A stretch of DNA of 64,000 nucleotides from Adineta steineri (GCA_905250115.1 CAJNOI010000059.1:1-64000); one strand, 5' to 3'; shown: positions 1-12,547, numbered from the stretch's first letter. The notes: generated from the letters alone by a model not told the origin. Translations and numbers: made by a program.

Positions 1-739
1 GGTGGTGAATTAATCGCTGAATATGATCATGCGAGTACTTTTTTTTTGTCGTATGGTTTTTTGATAGAAACAATAAATAATACTGCATTTCTGAAACGTA
101 ATATGTTTTGATTTATTAATGTTTCGTTAGTAGTTTTAGTGTTTGGTGAGGGGAATGATGATACTGCTAAAAAACTTAGCTCTTGGAAGATATGTAAAAT
201 TCGTCCAAAATTCAGCTGACGTTTTCGATATGAATATTAAAAATTGTAAAAGCTGGTCCAGGTCAGAATGCATCAGTCAATAGTCAGATATCCTATTCTT
301 ATTTAACAATAAGTTTATAATTAATAATTTGTGTGAAGAATAGACTCATCATCAACTTTATCCTTTTCAGTCGACTGTTTGTAAAATATCGAAAATGTGG
401 ATATAAATATGGATGTTGTATGTATTTCACATACCCACCTATGCTTATACAAGAAAACCTTCATCTCCAAGATGTGAATGGATCAATCTTGTGTCTGATA
501 GATTCTTTTCCTTTTATAGTTGCTAATGTACTTCTAGTTGTTTGATAAAATCCTTTATTATATTATAATCACAGTTAAAATTAAAAATTAACAAAAACAA
601 TCAATAAATAAAAATGAAAAGTAAATTTTCTTGTTTGCACTGATAAGAATCACATTTAAATTTGATGTACAATACAATTAGAGAAAGAAAAAAAGGACTC
701 CAAATAAATACTAAATAAATCAAATAAATAATGTTTATT
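1..739. other. Left-edge region without a confident gene
   Basis: The first 111 bases read open on the plus strand (residues begin GGELIAEYDHAS) up to a TGA. This could be the last exon of a gene lying to the left, but 37 codons are too few to identify. The rest is AT-rich sequence with no convincing codons, splice sites or repeats. It includes the 3' flank of the minus-strand phosphatase gene that ends at 740. Confidence 0.3.
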
Positions 740-3332
740 TTATGCTTCATTACCAAATGTAAGTAACACAGAAAATTTTTCACGAAAAATATGCCAAGTT
801 TTTGCTTTATGCGGATTATCCAATTCTTCACGTTTTAATAAAAGTCTAAAAATAAAATAAAATTTATTTATGAAATCATTTCTTATATACATACGAATTA
901 TTTTCAATAAATGATGTATTAAACCAAAAATAAAATGCACAATCATCATAATTTTTTGGAACTTTCTAATAAAAAAAGAAGTAGAAAAACATCTAACTAA
1001 TATTTAATTCAAATATTTACTTTATTCGTTGAGAAAAACATTATTTTAACATCGCCTTTCAATGGAGATAAACGAATATCGGAAATAGTTACTTTATCTT
1101 CTTCTCTATTATGTTCGTTCTAGAATTGATAAATAAATAAATAAAAATGATTAAAAAGAAGTCTTTTACTTTGCAAGAATTTGTATCAAGTTGATTATCT
1201 TGACGTAACTGAAATTTTCCCAATAATTCATCGTAATTGCTAATTGTAAAAAATAAATCACTACCATCACCATTTCCAATACCTAGAAAATAAATATTAT
1301 AATAGAATAAATCGATATTTTATTCAATTAAATTTATTTACTTGCTATTGCTGTAATAACAATTGAATTTAATGTTACGACTTTCGTTGGTGGCATTTCA
1401 TGATTATAAATATGAAGAATTTTATCATAATAACCAACATATCGTGTTTGTGATGGTGTTTCAACACCTTGATATTGTTTACCATGACGTAAATCTGTTC
1501 GTCCTTCAGCAAATAAATCCAATGCTTTCTAGATACCAAGATTTAGATAGATTTATGCTTTACTACAATAATATTTTATGTTTACCTCGGCTGTTTCACA
1601 AATACCACTTCTCAATAAAGCAACTGATATCATTGTTCCAGTTCGACCTTTTCCACCTTTACAATGAACAGCAATAACATTTTTTTCATTTTCTTCAAAC
1701 CATGCAGTTACTGAATCTGCCATACGAATCATATCACTATATCAAATGAATTCATATAAGCTTTTCTTAAATTTTTCTCTCTATTACTTTAATCTTGGTA
1801 CATTATGATCATCAATTAGAATACGTTCAACTCGATTATGAAAGAAAGTTGTATCATAAAAACGTTCACCTAAACATTTGCTTTACTTATAAATCTATAA
1901 GAAACAAAAATATCTTACTGCAAAGATTGTATACACGATAATGATTGCCATAAGTTATATCAAGATAATGACCAACATCCTGAAATAATTAAAAATTTAT
2001 AGTTCATTGATCAATTTTCGATATATTAAATATGTCAGAGCTCGATCATTCACACGGTATATATATACATATTTGTATGAGCAAAAAAAACGATTACAGT
2101 CATATGAAAAAATCAGTGTATTCAATAATAGAAATCGTAAGTGCATGTCCCAATCTCTTTTTTCTACGCCCATCACTTACAACAATATCATTTCGAAAAA
2201 AAGCATCTTTGCCTTTACTTGGAAATGACATAGCAATAATTCTATCTAAATAGGTGTATGGAGTAGATATTTTTTATTGCAATATTTATTCGATATTACA
2301 TATATATATATATATATTTATGAAGAAATATAAAAATAAACTTACCACTTATAGCACATAAATCAAGATCAAATCCATTACCAATAGTTCGTTTTTTATT
2401 TTGTCCAACTAAATGACGAGAACCTGTTTTAAAATGTTCTCGATGTTGAAGGATACGTATTGTTCGAATTAAACTAGCAAAACGAAATACACGCGGTATA
2501 ATAATGAATCTATGATAAAATAAAATAAGATAATATAATATATATATATATATAATGAAAGTATTCATGTATTGATCTTGAATTTCATTACTGAGATACT
2601 CATGATTAACTATTCAAATACACTATGCTATCTCAATACTTAATGAATTCCTTTCAGATATATACATACTTTCCCCATTGTGCTTTATGGCCATCATCAA
2701 ACAAAAGTACAATATTAACAATAAGACCAGCAGTCATGACAACTAAATCAAATACTTCTAATTTCTTCTGGAAAAATTCCGACCTATGAAAAAAAAAGAA
2801 TTAAAAATATAGAAATAATTTTCATTTACCCTTGAACAAAAATACGAAGACCAATATCCATCATAAAAATAACGGATAAAATTGTACTAGCTATAGTCAA
2901 TCCGTATGCCTGCGGTGTACCCTCTATAGAAAGAAACTCATATATTGGTTATGTTTCTTTTCTTCTTGTAATAAATACCTTTTGCTATCGAAATAGCAAT
3001 GATAATTAAATCAGCAATAAATAATAGTGCAATAGTAAGTCGAAAGCCAATAGTTTCAATGAAACGACGAAGTTTGTATCGATATAAACTATTTAAATAA
3101 TATTATATAAATAAAAAAGACAAAAAACATTCATTGATTGGAATTACTCAGTTGCAGTTTGTTTTGCTGATCTTTTGTCATCAACAGATAAGACACTAAA
3201 TATATGATCAGATATTTATATTAATTAACATATTGAAAATACTTACGCTTCGTTGAAGTTAATCTTTACTTGACCACCTGAATCAGCATTCATTGATGTT
3301 GTTTTTCCAGCTTGATATAAAGGATTGTCCAT
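740..3332 (-). CDS. VSP: Voltage-sensing phosphatase (TPTE/Ci-VSP family)
   Basis: A membrane phosphoinositide phosphatase controlled by its own voltage sensor. It is a multi-exon gene that starts [20 protein letters not shown] at 3332 and stops at 740-742. In order I read four transmembrane segments (S1 near [18 protein letters not shown]4 as [19 protein letters not shown], about 2470-2540), the linker with FDLDL and [12 protein letters not shown], the catalytic P-loop [11 protein letters not shown] (about 1630-1670), the [12 protein letters not shown] segment, and a C2 domain ending [12 protein letters not shown]...[11 protein letters not shown]. The last intron (846-894) joins SFIENN to [11 protein letters not shown], matching the family. 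The P-loop has the intact CX5R of an active enzyme. S4 has Arg at positions 1, 4, 10 and 13 of its 3-residue repeat and Ser at position 7. By family knowledge it dephosphorylates PI(4,5)P2 or PI(3,4,5)P3 on depolarisation; this is not shown by sequence. Confidence 0.93.
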
Positions 3333-3647
3333 CTGAAATTATTATTTATTATCACATCGACTAAATCGATAGCTTGTATATATATATATATTGAGTTTTA
3401 CTAAACATTGACTATTTTCGTTTGAGAACGAAACAAAAAAAAAACGTAAGAAAATAATGCATACACAAAAGTTTGATCATGCAATAATAGATACAGTAGT
3501 AAAAAAAAACGATGATTTCTAATCATCTTATTGCATTTTGTTTTTTGTCAATATCAGAGATTATTAGTTCCATATATATTATGGAATATAAATATGCTAG
3601 ACTATATAGAAAAGAAATAATTTGCGTACAAAAAAAATAGACTATAC
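3333..3647. other. Intergenic spacer between two minus-strand genes
   Basis: These 315 bases separate the start of the voltage-sensing phosphatase from the stop of the mitochondrial carrier. They are AT-rich with homopolymer A runs and a (TA)n stretch near 3380. Presumably they hold the phosphatase promoter, but I see no specific element. Confidence 0.5.
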
Positions 3648-5590
3648 TTATTCATCAATATCAAATAGACTTGAAAAATAATCAAATGTTAAATAGGCGA
3701 CTGTTGATGCAGGTAAAACTTTGACAAGATTCGGTAATGAACCAAAATAGAAACCACGCCATCCATCAATTCTAATAATTATTAAATGAATATAAGAAAA
3801 AGAATGCAATTCTTTACATACCTCCATATTCTACCCATCATTTCAAACATATTTTCTGGTACAATCTGATATTGTTGTCTTGTTCGTATAAGATATAATG
3901 GATATGATGCATACATTGCCGCTAGAGCACTCACATTCGAAATCATTGTTAAAGTTAGAATACCTATATCAATTGAAATATAAATATTTCTTGTATTTTG
4001 AGAAAATTACTGTACATACTTGGTTCTTCTAATGAAGTCACTTTTTCTCGATAGACTCGTCGAAGATATTCATAAAGAGCAAAATCAATACCAGCAGCAG
4101 GAAATACTAAATTTAGAAAAATCCATTATTTTTATAAATCATTTCGAACTTCTGTCGCTTTTGTTACCTCCAAGAGAATTGGCAAAATATCCACGATAAA
4201 ATACTTTCCAACCTTCACTTCTATATAACTTTCGAATGAGATCCATTATAGAACTATATTGTCCAGTTGTTCGCATAGCAGCTGAAAATAATTATTCTAC
4301 AGATTCAGTTTATTAAATTTTCCTTTTTTTACCTTGAGTTTTAAGTACTTCTAATGGATAAATACATGTTTGAGCTATAAAACCAGATAAACAACCAAGA
4401 CCAAATAACTCTTTATTTGTTACGGGTGATACAATCTACATACAAAAAAAGAAACAATGTGAAAAATTCTTATCTAACAAAAATATTCACATACGATTTC
4501 ATCATAATCACCACGAAGTTCACGAAATGTTTCAAAAATGCCTTGTCGAAGAGCCATTTCTGGTGTCATTTTAAATACTGCAATACCATTACCACGCCAA
4601 AATGATCGAATACCTTTCACACCACCTCCACCTTCTCCATACAGAGTACTATAAAATATATTGAGAAAACAAAAACTAAATTTTGAAAAACTAATATAAT
4701 TATACCTTGCTGTTGTTAATAATTTTTTCTTTCCCATCGCTTGCATATAAATTTTTAATCGATCTAATGGTGCTGTTACAGTTCGACTAACCATGCCTGA
4801 AAGTGCACCAGCAATAAAATGTCGAGCATAAAATCCATTTTCACGTTCTTTTTCAGTATATGAATTAGGCATTTGTTGTTCATTAATTGTATCTAATTGT
4901 ACACCACGACGCCATGAACGAAGTGATGCTTCTAATTCAGTTGATGGTGCAAAACGAAAATATGTTTGCCATTCGGAAAATGTTATATTAAAATCTTTAT
5001 CGCGATCAAGTACTTCAATAATTTTCATCAAATCTTTTTTTTTTAAAACAATTTTTAAACGTGAAAATGCTTTCGCTAATTCAACTGGATCAACTACAAA
5101 AATAGAATTAATAAATGAATAGAAAAAAAGTTTTTTAATTTCTATCTTACCAACACCATCTTTATTTAAATCAATTTCTTCGAAACTAAAGAAAATAAAA
5201 TTTTTAATTGAAATAAATACGTTTGCTATTACCTTAGTTTCAATTGTTTTTGTCTTTCAAGCATTATTTGAAGAAATTTTTCTCCATCAATTCGATCACC
5301 TTTTGGTTTTAATGATGTAACTATAGGAGATAAATACAAATTTAGTAGAATGAAAAATTCATTTTGAATGTACTTGTCTATGATTAATATCACTCACGGA
5401 ATTTTCTCACTTGTTTCTTTCTTTCTGGTTTCGATCGATTATCTTCATCAATACGTTGTAAAGCAGCTTCTAAGTCTACAATACGTATTCGACCATTTCC
5501 ATCTTGTGCAAGTTTATGTACGACTTTTTCAATTTCTTTAATACTTTCATCGTCTTGATTAATTTTTTTCTTTCGACCAAAGCTGAACAT
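3648..5590 (-). CDS. SLC25A24: Calcium-regulated mitochondrial ATP-Mg/phosphate carrier (SCaMC type)
   Basis: An inner mitochondrial membrane carrier of the short calcium-binding (SCaMC) group, which exchanges ATP-Mg for phosphate. It starts MFSFGRKKKINQDDESIKE at 5590 and ends YLTFDYFSSLFDIDE at 3648. The N-terminal half is an EF-hand regulatory domain: a first site (QDGNGRIRIVDLE) that lacks Asp at position 1, a better one (DLNKDGVG) and a late one (DRDKDFNITFSE). The C-terminal half has the three carrier repeats, each with a Px[D/E]xx[K/R] signature: APLDRLKIYMQ, YPLEVLKTQ and YPLYLIRTRQQ. The gene has several short introns. SLC25A23, A24, A25 and A41 cannot be separated by eye, so the symbol names the group. 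The carrier fold is certain and the substrate is inferred from family. Confidence 0.93.
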
Positions 5591-5945
5591 ATATAGATCT
5601 TTATTTTCTGGTTTTTCTAAAATTTATTTTAAAGAGAAATGAATTTTTTTATATACAATTTTTTTCAAAATAGATATTATTAGCATTTTAATTATATATC
5701 AGACATATAAGATAAATAATTCTTCTACGTAGACAAAAAAAAACAAAAAAGAAAACGTAAAAGACAATTATTGAATTTATTTCATGATTTGTTTTATGAA
5801 ATAAATTCACTGTTATATACGAATAAAAATAAAATTATCATTAATGACAACAGATAAACATTAACGCATTTTTTTTGGCTTGACTAGATTAATAGAATTT
5901 TGAAATCTATTCATATCAAAAACAAAAAAGAAAATATAAAGAAAT
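5591..5945. other. Intergenic spacer
   Basis: AT-rich sequence between the carrier start codon and the distal alternative last exon of the myosin gene. It contains a short inverted repeat around 5775-5815 (TGAATTTATTTCAT and ATGAAATAAATTCA), which may be a hairpin. No coding signal is seen. Confidence 0.4.
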
Positions 5946-6095
5946 TTATTTTGCAAATGGTGGAACAATAGCAATTGGTAATTTCGTTGTAGAATTAAAA
6001 GAATTATTGATTAACATTGGACGAGTTGTATATAGTTTCGATGAGTATGGATATGGAGGATTTGCATAATATGATATTGGTAATGTTGATGTCAC
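5946..6095 (-). CDS. Alternative last exon of the SH2-myosin gene
   Basis: A 150-nt open segment on the minus strand, preceded by a good acceptor (TTTATTTAG before GTGACATC), encoding 49 residues (begins VTSTLPISYYANPPYPYSS, ends IAIVPPFAK) and a stop at 5946-5948. No other gene lies upstream on this strand before the myosin. The myosin exon has a GTAAAT donor immediately after 6961 in phase 0, and this exon opens in phase 0, so splicing across 6096-6960 would replace the last 15 residues of the proximal form. The tail is rich in Pro, Tyr, Ser and Thr. That it is used is inference from splice signals and phase. Confidence 0.55.
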   Translation of the reverse strand: MTSTLPISYYANPPYPYSSKLYTTRPMLINNSFNSTTKLPIAIVPPFAK

Positions 6096-6341
6096 CTAAA
6101 TAAATAACAATACAATATGTTTTTGTTTTATTGTAAAACATGCAAAACAATAAGCAGCTGATAAGAGAGATTTATTAAGCAATAGAAACAAAGACCTTTT
6201 ATAAAGAGATGATATGTGAATCACATGTGTCAATCATCGATAAGGGGTGTAAGTGTGGATCAGTCTGCTTCAGGGACATATCGACTAGAGAGGGTGGGGC
6301 ATAACACCCTCTGCTCTGGAAAATTTTTTTGTTGTGCTAAA

Positions 6342-6566
6342 CAGAGATGGACAACTCCAACTCGGAGTTGACACTTTAACTCCTGAGAGTTGGAGTAGAG
6401 TTTTGCAAAAAGGAGTGGAGCTGGTTTTCGTGATTTTTTCCAACTCCGATTTAACTCCTGTTAAATCTGTACTTTTTCACAATCGTATTGCTAAAACTCG
6501 ACTTATCAAATCGGAGTGTAGCTGGATGAAGTTGGAGTGGTGTACCCCCGGAGTTGCCCATCTCTG
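6342..6566. mobile_element. Short hAT-like non-autonomous element
   Basis: A 225-bp insertion with terminal inverted repeats CAGAGATGGACAACTCC (left) and GGAGTTGCCCATCTCTG (right). It is flanked by an 8-bp target-site duplication with one mismatch, gtgctaaa at 6334-6341 and gcgctaaa at 6567-6574. The CAGAG-type termini and 8-bp duplication are typical of hAT transposons. The interior repeats the motif ACTCCAACTC/GGAGTTGG in both orientations and has no real protein. It sits inside the putative 865-nt last intron of the myosin gene, in a patch (6230-6660) that is more GC-rich than its surroundings and may itself be an older repeat. Confidence 0.75.
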
Positions 6567-6897
6567 GCGCTAAATTTAAACAGAAACTCGTGCTACGCCC
6601 CTCCTGCCCTCGACACTTCGGTACATCCCCTGGCCTTCTCTTCATTTATACGCACACTCACATTATACATAACTTATTAACTATGATATTTTTCTTCTCA
6701 TATGTCTGTTTTAATTTCATTTAGTTAAATAGAATATCTTTAAACGATAATGTTAATCTACTAATTCTCTATGTCATAAATAAAAGTTGAAAATATAACA
6801 TGTAAATTAGTATACAAAGCAAGCGAAAGAAGTTAAGCATTTATATCTAATTTTTTCTTTTTACTGGAATGTTTTCGTTTGATTAATTTTTCTCTTT

Positions 6898-9800
6898 CTA
6901 AAAAGTATAGATTCGTTTTTTTGTTAATAATTCATCAATAAAAAATTCTATTTTATTTACATGAGATCGATTTGGAATATTTTTCACATGATGATAAGAA
7001 CGATTAGTTGAATTATTTACAATAGGCATTAATGTTTCATGATCATATTGTAACCAATCTGCTTTATATGGTTCAGTTAATCGACCATTCCAATTTGATA
7101 ATTCATGCTGAAAAGAATATATTAAATAACAACATATTGAAATTAAAATAAACTAACTATTCGATAATATTCAATAAGTTCATCAAGAGATTTATGTACT
7201 TTGGATTCGCCAATAACATTATATTTAGAATTTTTTAATTGATTTATCATATAATGTCGACAACGATCTTCAGCTCTAAAAAATTCGATTTTGAATTAGA
7301 AAATAAAATGTGATTATTTCTTTTTTTTACCGAAATGATAATGAAAAACCAAAACGACTTTCACTGAGACGAATCAAAAAATGACCAATCGGTTGATTCA
7401 TTAATAATTCTTCTGCTCGACTAGAAAAGTAGAAAAAACAAGTTATTAATTATGTTTTTTCTATCTCAGCAAAACTTGTATTCATACTGTCGAGTAATAT
7501 TTCCATGAAACCAACTAGGAAATGTTCCATTTTGACATACATATGGATATTGTGTATCACGAAACCATCTAAAATATTTAAACTTATTTGAAATAAAAAT
7601 AAAGATTTAAATCAATCAACCTTAAACAAGATTCTCGTTCACCAGGCGAACCATATTTAAGTGTTAAATATGAAAGTAATGAATCATAATCAACCATTAA
7701 TTGATTTGTTGTTAAAGTACTTGTAGGTGTTGTTGTTGATGAAACTTTTGTTGTTGGTAAAGAATATTTACCAGCTGTTCCATTATTAATTATTTGGGCA
7801 GAAACATTAAGTGAACTTTCACGAACTGGTGGTCGTGGTCGTACGTCAAGTTCTGTATTTATTATTGGTGCTGTTTTACCTACAAATAAAAAATTCATTC
7901 TCATTGAGCCTTTGACAAGGGGGGTAACAGAGGACTCCAAGACTTCAAAGATTTCAAGAGACTTTAAAGACTTCTTGAGTAGTGGCGTAACCACCGGGGA
8001 GCTCAGCTCCCCCTAGGAGATTTTGAGATTCTCTCAGACTCTTAGACGCTCTTGATAAAAAAGTATGAAGCTCAGCTCCCCTAGAGCACAACCCTGGTTA
8101 CGCCACTATTCTAGAGACTTCATGCATGAAGTCTCTGTTGTATACCCCTTGGCCTTTGATTCTTATATTTATATCCTCTAGTGATAAGTCTTATTTATTA
8201 AATAGAATATCTAACCTGGAAGTTTATCATGAAGTTGAGTCAGTGTATATACAAGTTGATTATTAATTTCTTCAATATAAGCACAAAATTGATTGACATC
8301 ATTTTTATATGTTTTAGAAGTTAATTTTAATTGATTTAACTGTTTTCTTGCCATAAAACCCCGTAATGCTATAAATAATGCAAATCATGTTTTCCTTTTT
8401 TCTTAATTTTAAAAAATTACTTCGTTGTATTAATAATGCTGCTTGTCGATATTTATTCATTAATTTTTCCAATTGTTCCGGATGATAATATTTAAGAAAA
8501 ACTTTTGTTTTTCTATAGAAATATAATTTTTATGAATAAAATTTATTAAAAGAACGATATTCTTTTACCCTAATTGCCATTCAGTTAATTTTGTTTCTTC
8601 GAGAATATGATGACAAGTTATCAATGGTGAATCAATTGAACGTTTTTTTGATAAAAGACCATATCTATTTCGTCATAAAATATATAACTATATGAAAATA
8701 ATAAAATATTTACTTTCGTATGAATTCTTCAAATGTCAATCGGACAGAGTATCCTTCTTTACGAATTCGAGTTGTTTCTAACATACCGCAATAACGAAGC
8801 TAAATATTCGAATATTTTATTTTCTATTCTTCTATTAAATATAATCTTACTTGTGCACGAACAAATGTATCATCAAATAAATGTGCTCGTTTCTGTTGAT
8901 TAGGTTTAAGACAACGCATAAATACTGGATGTGATGCACACATTCGATCCATTAAAATTTGTAATGAATTCTAGTAAATATAAAAAAGATTTATTTATAT
9001 ATTTTTAATTCAAGAATTTATTTACTCGGTATTGAGCACCAACTGTCAATCGATTTCGAGCATCTTTTTCAGCTGCTGTTCGGTGTTGAAGCTAAAAAAA
9101 ACATGATTTTTTATCTTTCCAGGAATATTGTCCATAGAGATGGGTACAGGATAGAATATGTAATCATCATCTTGTCATATACTTCGCTAATCTGTCTCAG
9201 TCTTAATCAAGATTAATCAGATGTACAAGGTTTCACACCTAAAGTCTTCGTCAGACCGCATTATCTATAATCCTATTTATTCTTACTCTATTATTGGAAT
9301 TGATTGTACCATCAATTGGATTTCCATGAAAAAGTAAACGTATCAGATCATCTTGACTATGTTTAAACATATCAACAACACTGTCGGATAGAGTATCACG
9401 ATTTTTTTCCAAAAAACCCAATGCACAGTAGGAAACTTTGCCAGCATAATGATGAATTATAAATGATGATTTATTATTACGATTTATTGAATAACATTCA
9501 TGTTTATTTGAACCAAAATGATAATTTAATTTTTCAACAAATGTTTGATCAGTTGCCTAAATAAATAAAAATTAATAAAACCTCAATTACAAATCTTAAT
9601 TCTTACTTTCGGAAGTCGACTTTCATCATCTAATAATGACAGAATTCCCAATGGTTTTGCCATAAATAATTCCTGTAAAAATCGAAATAAAATTTATGCA
9701 AAAAACAACAATTATTTTTACCAATAATAAATGATTATCTGTAAATGCTAATGTTTCAGCCATGATACCTTCACTTTCATATTCTGCCATTTCAATACGG

Positions 9801-12547
9801 AAAATATGCTAAAAGTAAAAAATTCGAAATAGTCCTATGTTCTTTTATTTTAAAGGCAAAAAATCGAAATCAAGCGAAATCTTAGTCATTTCAAACTACC
9901 TGAAATTTAATTCTATAGAAAATAAAAATATTCTTGATAGTAATGAAATATCTTTTATAAAATACATACTTGATTAAAGAAAAATTGAATTTGTTCATTC
10001 GCTAAATTGATACATAATTGTTCGAAACTATTTAATTCAAAATGTTCAAAACCTATTGAAATAAATAAATTTAAATATATAAATTGTGTTTTTTTTCGTC
10101 TATACCATAAATATCCAGAAGACCAATTTCAACAATTTGACGATATTGTTGAATTGGATATGCATTATTTAATGTTTCATTGATTTTTCCAATAAGCCAA
10201 GAAAATAAACGAGCATATAAATGTTTTGATAAAGCATCACGCGCATCTATATGAAAATTGTTTACGAAAAATAGATAAAATCGTTTTTGTTGAAATACCT
10301 TGACTTGATTGTAAACTGAATTTTCTAGTTACTCTTTCATTACGTGTCAATGTTGTTATTGTTGTTAAACATTCCATAATTAAATCAGAATTAACACCAA
10401 ACATTTTCTAAATTATATTTAGAATTAAAATATATTATTAATCATTGATTATATTACATACAGCAATAATTGCAAGATTATTTTTAGTTTTTTCTTCATC
10501 AAAACATTGTTGTGTAAAACCTTCATCATCTGTGGAAAACTCAAGATTACCAATAGTTAAAATACCAGATAATATACGAAACATGGAATGTTGTTCCTAA
10601 ATAGTAAATAGATAAATAAATCAACTAACAAAATTATGTATAAATATGATGTAGAAATCGTATTTATCTAGTTGAGTACTAATTAATACTTTATCTCAAT
10701 AGTAAAAATCCATGAAAATTCTTCCTCGATGTTAATTGAAAGATTTATCGTGTTTATTGTTTTTTCTATTATATATCTTCACTGAACTTAAAGAATTGGT
10801 AAAGTACTTTTTACCTGAAATCTATCATAGATGAATTTTAATCCTATATAAAGCTAGTTGTCCCGTTGAATATCAATCAAAGATATTTAAGAAAACACTA
10901 TAAACACAATGAAGGCATACATACGATGCACTAACTATTTCTATCGGCTACATCACATTCAGGTCGAAATTTATTGATTCGGTCTGCAATATTTACTTCT
11001 ATTAGAAATATACAGGTCTACTTAAAAGAACCAACGTATGAAATATTAGTTCGTATTCGATTCTTTCTCTAAAACTATGTCCCATATTCTCTATCTCGAA
11101 AAAGATTATAATAGAAATGATTTATTTCATTCATACTTTATCAGTAAAATTCAGTAAACCCATTGCATTGATAACTTCATCTAATGAATTCATAGCACCA
11201 TTATGTTGAATATCTAATGATGAATTTGTTAACAGATATCTTTAAAAATAAATATACAAGAAAATCGAATATTCAATATTTAATTCTGATACCTATAATC
11301 ATATTTTGTACGTAAACATAAAATTTGTTTTGTTTCTGGTGGAAGATAATCGAATAAATAATAAAATATATGAAAATTTCTCTCGCCCGGACTTTGTGTT
11401 ACTACACGAGATTTTTCTAATAAATAATCACTAATCTGAGCACCAATAACTAAAATAAAAGAAATCTTAATAGATATTTATTTCTATATCATTTATTTAC
11501 CTTTGCCATTAACAAATTTCAAAGCAATATATTTTCCAAATCGACTCGAATTATTATTCATCACAGTTTGTGCATTACCAAAACTTTCTAACAATGGTGT
11601 TGCCTAAATAGATATCAAAAATGTTTTTAATTCAATTTCAAATGATATCTACTTGTAAAATTTGTTGTTCTAATTGAGAACTACCACCACATAAATACAT
11701 CAATTGTTTTAAAAACAATTTTGTACTCTCTGTTTTTCCTGAACCTGATTCACCACTAGAATAAAATAAAAATTCGAACATTATTTCATATGATTATTTT
11801 TTCTTACCTGATCACACAACATTGTTGATTATATATGCCATGACAAACATTTCGATAAACAAGATCAACAAGTGCATAGACATGAGGTGGTTTATGAATA
11901 TCTTTCGAATATCGATAAAGATCACGAATCTAATATATTTAAATAAAATCTTAGAATATCAATTAATTTTAATCTTGATGAGAACTATTTTATACCCAAT
12001 ACTTTCGATTCTATAAATACAATTTCCTCTCTATGATCAAGTAACATTTTTCTAACAATCTAGATATAGTTTTTCTGTGGCGAATTAATGTCAACGCATC
12101 GAATTTTTGAACCTATTATGATATAAAATAAAACCATTAAAAAACAAATGCTCAAGCTCTTTCTGAATTAAATCTACATATATTGTATTTTATGTATTTA
12201 AAATAAAACCATAGAAAATATCGAAAGATGTTGGTTTATCAACATAAACGATTTTACAGTTTCTTATTTATCCTTGCCTCTTTTGTATACAGATTTGTTT
12301 CATTAAATGGATTGACAGCAACAAGAATATCTCCAAGATAAGTCTAAATTAATAGAATGAAGAAGTTTTTGTTTAATTAAAGAGGAAAAAAACTTACATA
12401 GATTAAATCTTGTTCATATCGTTGTTTTAATTGTTCGAGTAAAATATCTTCTGTTAAATGACTAAGTTTGGCAAGATCGTCATATTTGCCTTCTATTGAT
12501 ATAGTATCTTTATCAGATAATAGTAACTGTTGCTCTTGTGTCAACAT
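6898..12547 (-). CDS. Class III-like unconventional myosin with C-terminal SH2 domain
   Basis: An actin-based motor with an unusual tail. I start it at the ATG at 12547 ([14 protein letters not shown]) because no kinase or other domain can be read upstream. The motor contains [29 protein letters not shown], the P-loop [11 protein letters not shown] (about 11735-11760), [20 protein letters not shown], the relay [19 protein letters not shown] and the converter segment [19 protein letters not shown]. One IQ motif follows (AALLIQR...RGFMARKQ), then a Pro/Ser/Thr-rich linker (about 7625-7880), then an SH2 domain: WFHGNITR at its start, FLIRLSES with the phosphotyrosine-binding Arg, and a C-terminal [10 protein letters not shown]. 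Splice phases across both linker introns are in frame (G|GT AAA ACA; AG|A TGG TTT), so the SH2 belongs to the same transcript. The proximal form ends IYTF at 6898-6900. The exon boundaries near 12030-12340 are the least certain part. Confidence 0.92.
7911..8159. repeat. Nested inverted-repeat element in a myosin intron
   Basis: The intron between the IQ motif and the linker exon carries two nested inverted repeats. The outer pair is TTTGACAAGGGGGGTAACAG near 7911 against CTGTTGTATACCCCTTGG near 8135-8152. The inner pair is AGTGGCGTAACCA (7981-7993) against TGGTTACGCCACT (8095-8107), with GCTCAGCTCCCC in the same orientation on both sides of the inner region. A perfect 24-nt palindrome lies near 8113-8136. 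This looks like one MITE inserted into another; I cannot define a clean target-site duplication. Confidence 0.55.

Noticed and set aside
333-545. 70-codon plus-strand ORF near the left edge
   Set aside because: AT-driven composition, no domain, and no splice or start context to support it.
6334-6645. Overlapping ORFs on both strands of 60-80 codons
   Set aside because: They lie across the hAT-like MITE and its flanks; open frames come from its repeated motif and show no domain.
6830-6897. Basic reading frame (KLIKRKHSSKKKKLDINA) directly after the myosin stop, behind an AG
   Set aside because: It could be a third myosin tail, but the available donor (phase 0) puts the acceptor in a frame that stops after three codons, so no in-phase junction was found.
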